Source of the DNA: Luteimonas panaciterrae
Lineage (GTDB): Bacteria > Pseudomonadota > Gammaproteobacteria > Xanthomonadales > Xanthomonadaceae
DNA: 64,000 nucleotides
NCBI RefSeq assembly: GCF_020511115.1
Contig: NZ_JAJAVH010000011.1
Coordinates: 1-64,000 of the forward strand
Direction: 5' to 3'
Both the position numbers and the translations under genes were made by a program. The notes under the pieces are model-generated. The model saw only the letters and a program-made list of their open reading frames with translations. It ran no database searches and was not told the DNA's origin. Shown piece by piece: positions 37,695 through 45,442 of the stretch (position 1 is the stretch's first letter; every line of letters begins with the position of its first letter).

Positions 37695-38888
37695 TCAGCC
37701 TTTGATCACGCCCAGCTCGCGACCGATGCGGGTGAAGGCGTCGATGGCGCGATCAAGATGCTCACGGGTATGCGCGGCGCTCATCTGCGTGCGGATGCGT
37801 GCCTGTCCCTTCGGCACCACCGGGAAGAAGAAGCCGATGGCATAGATGCCTTCTTCCAGCAGCCGCGCGGCGAATTTCTGCGCCAGCGGGGCGTCGTAGA
37901 GCATCACCGGGCTGATCGGATGCGTGCCGGGTTTGACATCGAAACCAGCGGTGGCCATTTTCTCGCGGAAATAGGCGGTGTTTTCTGCCAATTGCTCGCG
38001 CAGATCGCCGGCGGCGTCGAGCATCTCGAAGGCCTTGATGCCGGCCGCGACCACATGCGGCGGCAGTGAATTGGAGAACAGGTACGGCCGCGAGCGCTGG
38101 CGCAGCAGCTCGATCACTTCCTTCTTCGCGGTGGTGAAGCCGCCGAGCGCGCCCCCCATCGCCTTGCCGAGCGTGCCGGTGAAGATGTCGATCTTGTCCA
38201 GCACGCCTTTCACTTCGGCCGAGCCGCGGCCGGTCTTGCCGAGGAAGCCGGTGGCATGGCATTCGTCGATGTGGACCAGTGCGTTGTACTTCTTCGCCAG
38301 CGCGGTGATCTCGTCGAGCGGGGCGATGAAGCCGTCCATCGAGAACACGCCATCGGTGGAGATCAGCTTGGTGCGCGCGCCGGCGGTGTCGGCGGCCTGC
38401 AGCTGCGCTTCCAGGTCGGCCATGTCGCAGTTGGCGTAGCGGAAGCGCTTGGCCTTGCACAAACGGATGCCGTCGATGATCGAGGCGTGATTGAGAGCGT
38501 CGGAGATGATCGCGTCTTCCTCGCCCAACAGCGGCTCGTAGAGGCCGCCGTTGGCGTCGAAGCAGGCGGCGTAGAGGATGGTGTCCTCGGTGCCGAAGAA
38601 ATCGGCGATGGTCTTCTCGAGCTGCTTGTGCAGATCTTGGGTGCCGCAGATGAAGCGCACCGAGGCCATGCCGAAGCCGTGCGTGTCGAGCGCGTCCTTG
38701 GCGGCCTGGATGATGTCGGGGTGGTCGGCCAGGCCCAGATAGTTGTTGGCGCAGAAGTTCAGCACCTTGCGGCCGTCGGCGAGGGTGATCTCGGCCGATT
38801 GCGGGCTGGTGATGATGCGTTCGGACTTGAACAGGCCCTGTTCGCGGATTTCTTCGAGAGTGTCGGCGTAGCGCTGCGTCAATGACAT
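37695..38888 (-). CDS. kbl: Glycine C-acetyltransferase (2-amino-3-ketobutyrate CoA ligase)
   Basis: A 397-residue PLP enzyme (398 in Escherichia coli) that splits 2-amino-3-oxobutyrate with CoA to glycine and acetyl-CoA, the second step of threonine degradation. It has [16 protein letters not shown] near residue 45, [29 protein letters not shown], and the cofactor lysine in [16 protein letters not shown] chose the start at 38888 ([14 protein letters not shown]). It is the last gene of a tdh-hypothetical-kbl operon. Confidence 0.96.
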   Translation of the reverse strand: MSLTQRYADTLEEIREQGLFKSERIITSPQSAEITLADGRKVLNFCANNYLGLADHPDIIQAAKDALDTHGFGMASVRFICGTQDLHKQLEKTIADFFGTEDTILYAACFDANGGLYEPLLGEEDAIISDALNHASIIDGIRLCKAKRFRYANCDMADLEAQLQAADTAGARTKLISTDGVFSMDGFIAPLDEITALAKKYNALVHIDECHATGFLGKTGRGSAEVKGVLDKIDIFTGTLGKAMGGALGGFTTAKKEVIELLRQRSRPYLFSNSLPPHVVAAGIKAFEMLDAAGDLREQLAENTAYFREKMATAGFDVKPGTHPISPVMLYDAPLAQKFAARLLEEGIYAIGFFFPVVPKGQARIRTQMSAAHTREHLDRAIDAFTRIGRELGVIKG

Positions 38889-38928
38889 GGAAAACTCGTC
38901 TGCGGCCGCGGATGCGGAATGATGTGTG

Positions 38929-39222
38929 TCAGCCCGTATAGGGCTCGTTGTTGCGCGGCGCATCCGGTAGCTGCCGATCGAGCGATTGGCGATAACGGAT
39001 GCAGCCGCGCAGGAATTCGGGCCAGCTCGGCACGACGGGTGCCGGATCGGTGCGTTCGGGCAGCAACGTCCACAGGTCCGGATGGTGCCAGCACAGCGCG
39101 TGTCCGGTGCTGTCGCGATGCGCGCGGATGCCGTGTCGCAGTTTGCGGACCTCCGCGATCAGTGCCTCGCGCGCCATTCCATCAAAATCGTCATCGAGTC
39201 GATTGTCGCCGGACGTCGCCAT
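38929..39222 (-). CDS. Conserved hypothetical protein between tdh and kbl
   Basis: A 97-residue soluble protein. Its core ([38 protein letters not shown] sequence around residues 23-56, then [20 protein letters not shown]) is rich in His, Trp, Arg and contains two cysteines, and looks conserved rather than random. I recall similar small proteins in other proteobacteria but know no function. It starts 13 bases after tdh and ends 40 bases before kbl on the same strand, so it is part of the threonine-degradation operon and may assist it. Confidence 0.75.
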   Translation of the reverse strand: MATSGDNRLDDDFDGMAREALIAEVRKLRHGIRAHRDSTGHALCWHHPDLWTLLPERTDPAPVVPSWPEFLRGCIRYRQSLDRQLPDAPRNNEPYTG

Positions 39223-39235
39223 CGCGAAGCCTCCG

Positions 39236-40258
39236 TCAGTTCCAGCTCAGGACCACCTTGCCGGCCTTGCCCGATTCCATCAGATCGAAGCCTTTCTGGA
39301 ATTCGTCCACCGGCAGTTGGTGGGTGAGCACCTTGCCGAGCGGGAAGCCGGACAGCACCAGTTGCGTCATCTTGTACCAGGTCTCGTACATGCGGCGTCC
39401 GTAGATGCCGTGCAGCGTGAGGCCCTTGAAGATGATCTTGTCCCAATCCACGCCCGCGCCCTTGGGCAGGATGCCGAGCAGGGCGATCTTGCCGCCGTGG
39501 TACATGCAGTCGAGCATGTCGCCGAAGGCGCGCGGATTGCCGCTCATCTCCAGGCCCACGTCGAAGCCTTCCATGTGCAGGTCGCTCATCACGTCCTTCA
39601 GCGACTGATTGGAGACGTTGACCACGCGCGTGGCGCCCATGTCGGCGGCGAGCTTGAGGCGATAGTCGTTGACGTCGGTGACCACCACGTTGCGCGCGCC
39701 GATGTATTTGCAGATGCCCGCGGCCATCACGCCGATCGGGCCGGCGCCAGTGATCAGGACGTCCTCGCCGACCACGTCGAACTCCAGCGCGCAATGCGCG
39801 GCGTTGCCGTAGGGATCGAAGAAGGCGGCCAGTTCGCTCGGGATCTGGTCCGGAATCGGCCACAGGTTGCTGGACGGCATCACGATGTATTCGGCGAAGG
39901 CGCCGTTGCGGGTCACGCCGATGCCGACGGTGTTCGGGCACAGGTGCTGCTTGCCGGCGCGGCAGTTGCGGCAATGACCGCAGACGATGTGGCCTTCGGC
40001 CGACACGCGCTGGCCGATCGCGTAGCCGCTGACGCCGGGACCGATCTGGACGACGCGGCCGACGAATTCATGACCGATGACGAGGCCGGGCTTGATCGTG
40101 CGCTGGCTCCACTCGTCCCACAGATAGATGTGCAGGTCGGTGCCGCAGATCGCGGTTTTCTCGAGCCGGATCAGCACTTCGTTGGGGCCGGGCGAGGGCA
40201 CCGGTACCTCTTCCATCCAGATGCCTTTGGCCGCCTCGCGTTTGACCAGCGCTTTCAT
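39236..40258 (-). CDS. tdh: L-threonine 3-dehydrogenase
   Basis: A 340-residue zinc-dependent MDR enzyme (341 in Escherichia coli) that oxidises L-threonine to 2-amino-3-oxobutyrate. It has the catalytic zinc ligands in [11 protein letters not shown] and [10 protein letters not shown], the structural zinc site Cys-x2-Cys-x2-Cys-x7-Cys ([15 protein letters not shown]), and the NAD-binding [15 protein letters not shown] chose the ATG at 40258 (MKALVKREA), as in relatives; an upstream ATG (MSQTALPS) has no better ribosome site. It heads the operon with the small hypothetical gene and kbl. Confidence 0.96.
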   Translation of the reverse strand: MKALVKREAAKGIWMEEVPVPSPGPNEVLIRLEKTAICGTDLHIYLWDEWSQRTIKPGLVIGHEFVGRVVQIGPGVSGYAIGQRVSAEGHIVCGHCRNCRAGKQHLCPNTVGIGVTRNGAFAEYIVMPSSNLWPIPDQIPSELAAFFDPYGNAAHCALEFDVVGEDVLITGAGPIGVMAAGICKYIGARNVVVTDVNDYRLKLAADMGATRVVNVSNQSLKDVMSDLHMEGFDVGLEMSGNPRAFGDMLDCMYHGGKIALLGILPKGAGVDWDKIIFKGLTLHGIYGRRMYETWYKMTQLVLSGFPLGKVLTHQLPVDEFQKGFDLMESGKAGKVVLSWN

Positions 40259-40476
40259 GCTGGAAGGGAGCTGCGAGGGTGTCGATGGCAGGGCGGTCTG
40301 CGACATGGTGGGCCAGCGGGGTCGGAAAGAAGCCGCCATTGTACCGCCGCGCCTCCACGCGGCATCGCGCCGCATCGTTGGCGCGGCGAGGGTGCCATTC
40401 ATGACCGCCGGCAGTTGCCGTGATCGGGGGCCTGTGTCTATGGTCCGGTTTTCGGTCAAAAAGGAAATCCGTGCTT

Positions 40477-42672
40477 ATGCGTATGTTTCATTTGGGGCTG
40501 GCCAGCGCGCTGCTACTGACGACGACGGCGAGCGCCAATGAAGGCATGTGGGTGCCGCAACAGTTGCCGGACATCGCGCCGGCGCTGCAACAAGCCGGAT
40601 TGAAGCTCGATCCGAAGCAGCTCGCCGATCTGACCGGTGATCCGGTCGGCGCGGTGGTCTCGCTGGGTGGCTGCACGGCCAGTTTCGTTTCGCCGCAGGG
40701 ATTGGTGGTGACCAATCACCATTGCGCCTACGGCGCGATCCAGCTCAATTCGACGCCCGAGAAGAATCTGATGGTGAGCGGCTTCAACGCCGCCAATCGT
40801 AGTGACGAGCTCAGTGCCGGCCCCAATGCGCGCATCTACGTGCTCGATTCGATCCAGGACGTGACCGCGCAAGTGAAGGCGGCGATCGCGGCGGCCCCCG
40901 ACGCGCTGGCGCGGACCGAGGCGCAGGACAACATCGAGAAGCAGCTGATCGGCGCCTGCGAGAAGGGGGGCGGTTATCGCTGCAAGCTCTACAGCTTTTC
41001 CGGCGGCAACGTGTATCGCCTGTTCAAGAATCTCGAGATTCGCGACGTGCGCCTGGTCTATGCGCCGCCCGGTAGCATCGGCAACTACGGCGGCGAGATC
41101 GACAACTGGATGTGGCCGCGGCACACGGGTGATTTCTCGTTCTATCGCGCCTACGTCGGCAAGGATGGAAAACCTGCCGCGTTCGCCGCCGACAACGTGC
41201 CGTATCAGCCCAAGCATTGGCTGAAGTTCGCCGACAAGCCGCTCGCGGCCGGCGATTTCGTCATGGTCGCAGGCTATCCGGGTGTCACCAACCGTTATGC
41301 GCTGGCCGACGAGTTCGACAACACCGCCGACTGGTCGTATCCGACGATCTCGCGTCACCTCAAGCAGGTGATCGCGCTGGTCCAGGCGGAGGGCGCCAAG
41401 CAGCCCGACATCGCCGTGAAATATGCCAACACCGTGCGCAGTTGGGAGAACGTGTCCAAGAATTACGACGGACAGATCGAAGGCTTCAAGCGCATCGGCG
41501 CCTCCGCGCGCAAGCACAGCGAGGAGAACGCGGTGCTCGACTGGCTGCGCGGCCAGGGCGATGCCGGGAAACCGGCCTTGGAAGCGCATGATCGCCTGGT
41601 GGCGCTGGCGAACGAGGCCAAGGCGACGCGCGATCGCGATGCGATCCTCGGCCAGTTCAACAATACCGGCGCCATCGGCACGGCGATCACGCTGTATCGC
41701 CTCAGCCTCGAACGCGCCAAGCCGGATGCCGAGCGCGAGGTGGGTTATCAGGAGCGCGATCTGCTCACGATCGAGGGGGCGCTCAAGCAGATGGACCGCC
41801 GCTACGTGGCCAGCATGGACAGCGGATTGCAGCGCTATTGGCTGACGCAATACATCGACCTGACCAAACAACAGCGCCTGGAGCCGGTGGACAAGTGGCT
41901 GGGCGGAAGCAACGAAAAGGCGATCACGCGCGCAGTCAGCAAACTGGCGAAGACCAGGCTCGGCGATTCCGCCGAGCGCACGAAGTGGTTCACCGCCGAC
42001 AGCAAGACGTTCGAAAGCAGCAAGGATCCGGCGATCCAGTACGCGGTCGCGATGATGCCGACGCTGCTGGAGCAGGAGCGCGTGCGCAAGACGCGCGCCG
42101 GTGACGATCTGATCGCGCGGCCCGTGTATCTGCAGGCGGTCGCCGATTACCGCAAGAGCAAGGGCGAGGCGGTGTATCCCGACGCCAATTCGTCGCTGCG
42201 CATCACCTTCGGAAACGTCAAGCCGTACACGAAGCTCAGCGGCGCGGCGCAGCTGCCGTTCACGACGGCGGAGCAGGTGGCGGCGAAGAACACGGGCAAG
42301 GCGCCGTTCGATGCGCCCAAGCCGTTGCTGGATGCCATCGCCGCGAAGCGCTACGGCAAGCTCGCCGATCGTGCGCTGGGCACGCTTCCCGTGAATTTCC
42401 TTTCCGATCTCGACATCACCGGCGGCAATTCCGGTTCGCCGGTGCTCGACGGGCAGGGACGATTGGTCGGACTTGCGTTCGACATGAACTGGGAAGCGGT
42501 GGTGTCGAACTGGGTGTTCGATCCGGCGATGACGCGGATGATCTCGGTCGATGGCCGTTACGTGCGATGGATCATGCAGGAGGTTTATCCGGCGCCGCAG
42601 TTGCTGCGTGAGATGAACATCGCGCCGAGCCAGACTCCGGCAGGCAAGCCCGCGAAGAAAAAGCGGCGGTAG
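40477..42672 (+). CDS. S46 family serine peptidase (dipeptidyl-peptidase 7/11-like)
   Basis: A 731-residue exported exopeptidase, close to the usual 700-720. The signal peptide is MRMFHLGLASALLLTTTASA and the mature chain starts NEGMWVPQQLP. The chymotrypsin-like triad is visible as His in LVVTNHHCAYGAIQ near residue 90 and Ser in ITGGNSGSPVLDGQG near residue 650, with the aspartate between them. S46 enzymes remove dipeptides from the N-termini of oligopeptides in the periplasm. The residue preceding the serine that sets DPP7 against DPP11 specificity could not be judged. I chose the start at 40477. It is divergent from tdh. Confidence 0.94.
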   Translation: MRMFHLGLASALLLTTTASANEGMWVPQQLPDIAPALQQAGLKLDPKQLADLTGDPVGAVVSLGGCTASFVSPQGLVVTNHHCAYGAIQLNSTPEKNLMVSGFNAANRSDELSAGPNARIYVLDSIQDVTAQVKAAIAAAPDALARTEAQDNIEKQLIGACEKGGGYRCKLYSFSGGNVYRLFKNLEIRDVRLVYAPPGSIGNYGGEIDNWMWPRHTGDFSFYRAYVGKDGKPAAFAADNVPYQPKHWLKFADKPLAAGDFVMVAGYPGVTNRYALADEFDNTADWSYPTISRHLKQVIALVQAEGAKQPDIAVKYANTVRSWENVSKNYDGQIEGFKRIGASARKHSEENAVLDWLRGQGDAGKPALEAHDRLVALANEAKATRDRDAILGQFNNTGAIGTAITLYRLSLERAKPDAEREVGYQERDLLTIEGALKQMDRRYVASMDSGLQRYWLTQYIDLTKQQRLEPVDKWLGGSNEKAITRAVSKLAKTRLGDSAERTKWFTADSKTFESSKDPAIQYAVAMMPTLLEQERVRKTRAGDDLIARPVYLQAVADYRKSKGEAVYPDANSSLRITFGNVKPYTKLSGAAQLPFTTAEQVAAKNTGKAPFDAPKPLLDAIAAKRYGKLADRALGTLPVNFLSDLDITGGNSGSPVLDGQGRLVGLAFDMNWEAVVSNWVFDPAMTRMISVDGRYVRWIMQEVYPAPQLLREMNIAPSQTPAGKPAKKKRR

Positions 42673-42689
42673 TCTTCCCGCCGCCGCTT
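42656..42689 (-). terminator. Terminator of the small secreted protein array
   Basis: On the minus strand, arms AAGCGGCGG and CCGCCGCTT with an 11-base loop are followed by TTTTTC. It overlaps the last codons of the convergent S46 peptidase gene and lies 27 bases after the last array gene. Confidence 0.75.
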
Positions 42690-42716
42690 CGTTCCTGATG
42701 TGTCGGTGCGACCTGC

Positions 42717-42932
42717 CTACTGGCTGCAGTCGACTTCGCCGAGGAGCCGGACATCACCTGTGGTCACGCCGTGCACGGTGATGTTCCCCTGGCAGTCGTT
42801 GACGGCCCAGCCGACCTGCACGCCATCCTGGTAGTAGCCGTAGATCTGGCGCGGGGGAGGGAGTTTCGCCGCAGCCGCGGTCATGGCGATCGCGGCCAGC
42901 ACAAGGCCGAGTGCGAACTTCTTCTTGAGCAT
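42717..42932 (-). CDS. Small secreted two-cysteine protein, array copy 6 (DUF6289-like)
   Basis: A 71-residue protein: signal peptide MLKKKFALGLVLAAIAMTAAAA, then a 49-residue mature chain with the family core IYGYYQDGVQVGWAVNDCQGN and a second cysteine at VDCSQ, 22 residues after the first. It begins after AAGGAGTTTGAAC. It is the most diverged copy of the array together with its upstream neighbour, since CDG is replaced by CQG. It is the last gene before the terminator at 42656-42689. Function unknown. Confidence 0.75.
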   Translation of the reverse strand: MLKKKFALGLVLAAIAMTAAAAKLPPPRQIYGYYQDGVQVGWAVNDCQGNITVHGVTTGDVRLLGEVDCSQ

Positions 42933-42980
42933 GTTCAAACTCCTTTTCTGTCCATGTCGACGACAGTGTCGACGCTTTTG

Positions 42981-43012
42981 AACCGGCGACTGGATTCGAT
43001 CCGTCGCCGGTT
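42981..43012. repeat. Stem-loop between array copies 5 and 6
   Basis: Perfect 10-bp arms AACCGGCGAC and GTCGCCGGTT around a 12-base loop, in the longest gap (145 bases) of the array. It lacks a clean T-run on the minus strand, so it may be a processing or stabilising hairpin or an attenuator rather than a full terminator. Confidence 0.5.
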
Positions 43013-43077
43013 TCTTCCGGAAAGAAAGCGATGGCGGAGGTGTTCCGCCATCGCTTCGGATATCGATCAATCGCCGC

Positions 43078-43311
43078 TTATTCCACCGGAGGTGGGCAAT
43101 TGATCGAACTCATCACGGGGCGGCCGGTGATTTCGCCCCACTCCTTGGGCGTCGAGGCGCCGCAAGACCACCACGCCTGGCCGATCAATTCGGTGTCGGC
43201 GTTGTAATAGCTCACGTATTGACCCGGTCGCGTCGGATAAAGAATGGCCAGGGCGGTCGTCGTGACGAAAGCTGCCACGAGACCGAGGCTCAGAGCGAGT
43301 TTCATACGCAT
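43078..43311 (-). CDS. Small secreted two-cysteine protein, array copy 5 (DUF6289-like)
   Basis: A 77-residue protein: signal peptide MRMKLALSLGLVAAFVTTTALA, then PTRPGQYVSYYNADTELIGQ, which matches the array's YxYYxDxxGxxVG core loosely, and two cysteines (WWSCGAS and INCPPPVE) with the family spacing. I chose the ATG at 43311 because GGAG lies 7 bases before it; an ATG two codons later is possible. It is the next gene after copy 4, 21 bases downstream. Function unknown. Confidence 0.72.
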   Translation of the reverse strand: MRMKLALSLGLVAAFVTTTALAILYPTRPGQYVSYYNADTELIGQAWWSCGASTPKEWGEITGRPVMSSINCPPPVE

Positions 43312-43332
43312 GCGATGTCTCCTGCGTCGTGT

Positions 43333-43551
43333 TTAGCGCGGATTGCAGACCAGATGACCGTTGGTGACCGAGGACGAGGTGCGCGTGCCGGAATAGCTGA
43401 AGACACCGTCGCAGCTCATCACCCAGGTGCCGACGACGTTGCCGTTGTCATCGAGATAGACGCCCATGTCGCCGTTGTTCGGGCGGGCGAGGGCGATACC
43501 GGCAACGAGGGCGGCGCTCAGGCCGAGGGCGAGGACGAGTTTCTTGCGCAT
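43333..43551 (-). CDS. Small secreted two-cysteine protein, array copy 4 (DUF6289-like)
   Basis: A 72-residue protein: signal peptide MRKKLVLALGLSAALVAGIALA, then RPNNGDMGVYLDDNGNVVG and the pair of cysteines in VMSCDGVFSYSG and HLVCNPR, 21 residues apart in the chain. It shares the RP...NNG mature start and the CNP end with copy 2, its closest relative in the array. It lies 62 bases after copy 3. Function unknown. Confidence 0.78.
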   Translation of the reverse strand: MRKKLVLALGLSAALVAGIALARPNNGDMGVYLDDNGNVVGTWVMSCDGVFSYSGTRTSSSVTNGHLVCNPR

Positions 43552-43613
43552 TGGAAAACTCCTGATGTTTGTTCAAGTAAGTAACGATGGGGGACGATCG
43601 GTCGCGATGACCG

Positions 43614-43841
43614 TCAGACGTCGGGTTCGCAGAGGAAAACGCCGCCTTCGCTGCGTTTGGTAATGAATCCCCAGGATTCCGGCGTGCCGTCGCAATGGAT
43701 GGCGCGGTAGCCGACGACATTGCCGGTAGCGTCGAGGTAGTAAACAAATTCGCCGAGCCCGAGATCGGGCGCGACGGCCGAGGTACTGCCGGCGGCAAAC
43801 GCGGCGGCGAGGCTAATGCTCAGAACAATTGCGGTTCGCAT
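43614..43841 (-). CDS. Small secreted two-cysteine protein, array copy 3 (DUF6289-like)
   Basis: A 75-residue protein: signal peptide MRTAIVLSISLAAAFAAGSTSA, then LGEFVYYLDATGNVVGYR and IHCDGTPESWGFITKRSE, ending FLCEPDV. The YYLDATGNVVG core is the clearest instance of the array's shared motif, and resembles the short beta-hairpin units of YD repeats. The cysteines have the usual spacing of the array. Function unknown. Confidence 0.78.
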   Translation of the reverse strand: MRTAIVLSISLAAAFAAGSTSAVAPDLGLGEFVYYLDATGNVVGYRAIHCDGTPESWGFITKRSEGGVFLCEPDV

Positions 43842-43917
43842 GTGTTTGCTCCGATGAAGGCCTGTTGACTGCGGCCGGAGAAATGCCCCGGCCGCGATGT
43901 GGTTCATGGGCTGCCTA

Positions 43918-44145
43918 TCAGTCCGGATTGCAGACCGCGTGGCCGCTGCTGTACGAGTTGGTGCGGATGCCTTCCTCGAAGAGGTTGCCATCGCAGTCCA
44001 TCGACGCGGAGCCGACGATTTCGCCGTTCGCATCGAAGTAGAAGTAGAACTCGCCGATTTCGTTGGGCCCCGGTGGACGGGCGAGGGCGACAGTGGCGAC
44101 GAGCGAGGCAGCCAGGCCCAAGGCCAGGATGAGGGGATTGCGCAT
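43918..44145 (-). CDS. Small secreted two-cysteine protein, array copy 2 (DUF6289-like)
   Basis: A 75-residue protein: signal peptide MRNPLILALGLAASLVATVALA, then RPPGPNEIGEFYFYFDANG and EIVGSASMDCDGNLFEEG, ending AVCNPD. It contains the full shared pattern (aromatic-rich strand, D-x-x-G turn, VG, CDG, final cysteine). It lies 77 bases after copy 1 on the same strand. Function unknown. Confidence 0.78.
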   Translation of the reverse strand: MRNPLILALGLAASLVATVALARPPGPNEIGEFYFYFDANGEIVGSASMDCDGNLFEEGIRTNSYSSGHAVCNPD

Positions 44146-44222
44146 GTTGTTCTCTCTCTTTTTGAAGTTGGACGATGCATGCGCGCGATGGCGCATGCGC
44201 CGGTCATCCGACGCGAGTGTGG

Positions 44223-44462
44223 TCAGCGCGGATCGGGGTCGCAGATGTAGTAGCCGACCTCGTAGTGGCTGGTGCCATGGCCCCACTTGTCGATGTTGCC
44301 GTCGCAATCGATGGCGAAATGGCCGACGTGCTGGCCGGTATCGTCGTAGTAGTCGTAGATCTGCCCGGGCCCATCCGGGCCCGCCGCGGCGACGGCGAGG
44401 GCGGTACCTGCGGCGGTGGCGGATGCCAGGGCCAGCAGCAGGGCCAGAGGTGCTTTTCGCAT
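44223..44462 (-). CDS. Small secreted two-cysteine protein, array copy 1 (DUF6289-like)
   Basis: A 79-residue protein, first in the six-gene array: signal peptide MRKAPLALLLALASATAAG up to about residue 23, then GPGQIYDYYDDTGQHVGHF and AIDCDGNIDKWGHGTSH, ending YICDPDPR. AGGAGAATCTTG precedes its ATG. As the promoter-proximal copy it is divergent from a histidine-phosphatase gene; the array's promoter should lie between 44463 and 44631. Function unknown. Confidence 0.78.
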   Translation of the reverse strand: MRKAPLALLLALASATAAGTALAVAAAGPDGPGQIYDYYDDTGQHVGHFAIDCDGNIDKWGHGTSHYEVGYYICDPDPR

Positions 44463-44631
44463 CAAGATTCTCCTGGTCGAGTGGATTGAACTTGGTGCGT
44501 CCGTGCTGGAGTCCCCCCTTGGAACGAATCGAGAGATTCGCCCGACGACGGAGCATATGCACGATGCGGCGCACCAAATGTGAGGCAGGTCTGATAACCT
44601 GCCGCGCCCACCATCAGTCTTCGTCCCGCGC

Positions 44632-45276
44632 ATGAAAATCCTGCTAGCCCGTCACGGTGAAACGCCTTGGAACGCCGAAGGCCGCTACCAGGGACAGGAG
44701 GACATTCCGCTGTCGGCGATCGGTGAGGCCCAGGCCACTGCATTGGGCGAGCGTTTGTTCGATGTGAAGATCGATCGCGCCGTCGCCTCGCCCCTATCGC
44801 GCGCGCGGCGCACGGCGGAGCTGGCGCTGGGTGCTTCGCGGGTGCCGATGCTGACCACCGATCCGGGTTTGATGGAGATCGCGCACGGCACCTGGGAAGG
44901 CTTGCTGGCCAGTCAAATCCGCGAGCGCGATCCGCAGCGCCTGCAGGCCTGGCGTGACACGCCGGACAGCGTGCAGATGCCGGAGGGCGAGTCGCTGCAA
45001 CAGGTATTCGATCGCGCCTGGCCCGCGCTCGTGCGCGCGAGCGAAGGCCTGCAGCCCGCGGACACATTGCTGCTGGTGGCGCATGACGCCGTCAACCGCG
45101 TTCTCCTGTGCCATGTGCTCGGCATCCCGTTCTCGAAGCTGTGGACATTCCGCCAAGCGCCGACCACGCTGAACCTGCTCGAGGGCGCGGACGTGGATCA
45201 TCTCGACGTGGTGCGTCTCAACGATTGCTCGCATCACACGTTGTTCTTCGGCGAAGCGGTGCACCGCGCTCTGTAA
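44632..45276 (+). CDS. Histidine phosphatase family protein (phosphoglycerate-mutase-like)
   Basis: A 214-residue branch-1 histidine phosphatase. The catalytic RHG motif is LARHGETPWNAEGRYQGQ near residue 7, followed by SPLSRARRTAELAL near residue 54, the acid in EIAHGTWEGL, and the second histidine in LLLVAHDAVNRVLL near residue 150. Relatives include alpha-ribazole phosphatase and cofactor-dependent phosphatases of small metabolites; substrate undetermined. It precedes folC, with a long hairpin element between. Confidence 0.9.
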   Translation: MKILLARHGETPWNAEGRYQGQEDIPLSAIGEAQATALGERLFDVKIDRAVASPLSRARRTAELALGASRVPMLTTDPGLMEIAHGTWEGLLASQIRERDPQRLQAWRDTPDSVQMPEGESLQQVFDRAWPALVRASEGLQPADTLLLVAHDAVNRVLLCHVLGIPFSKLWTFRQAPTTLNLLEGADVDHLDVVRLNDCSHHTLFFGEAVHRAL

Positions 45277-45278
45277 AT

Positions 45279-45442
45279 GAGAGTGTGTTATGCCCTTTGC
45301 GGCACGCACGTGGCCCTGTGGGGCGGCACGATGCGTTGTTGCGCACCTTGCCAAGGCAGCCGGCCTTGGCGGCGGTACGCGCCTAGCCTCGTACCACCCC
45401 ACAGAGCCACGCACGCACCGCAAAAGGCATAACGCACTCTCT
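45279..45442. repeat. Long imperfect palindrome (about 164 bp) directly before folC
   Basis: The two halves are near reverse complements. The left arm begins GAGAGTGTGTTATGCC at 45279 and the right arm, read backwards from 45441, begins GAGAGTGCGTTATGCC. About 57 bases per arm align with roughly ten differences, mostly transitions. The centre (about 45349-45370) forms its own hairpin around GGCAGCCGGCC. The element ends exactly at the folC start codon. It looks like a dispersed palindromic (MITE-like) unit that could fold into a long RNA hairpin, but no second copy is in this window. Confidence 0.75.

Noticed and set aside
42717..44462. RiPP (bacteriocin/lasso-type) precursor array
   Set aside because: The N-termini are classical signal peptides ending in Ala-x-Ala, not RiPP leaders, and no modification enzyme or dedicated exporter gene is adjacent.
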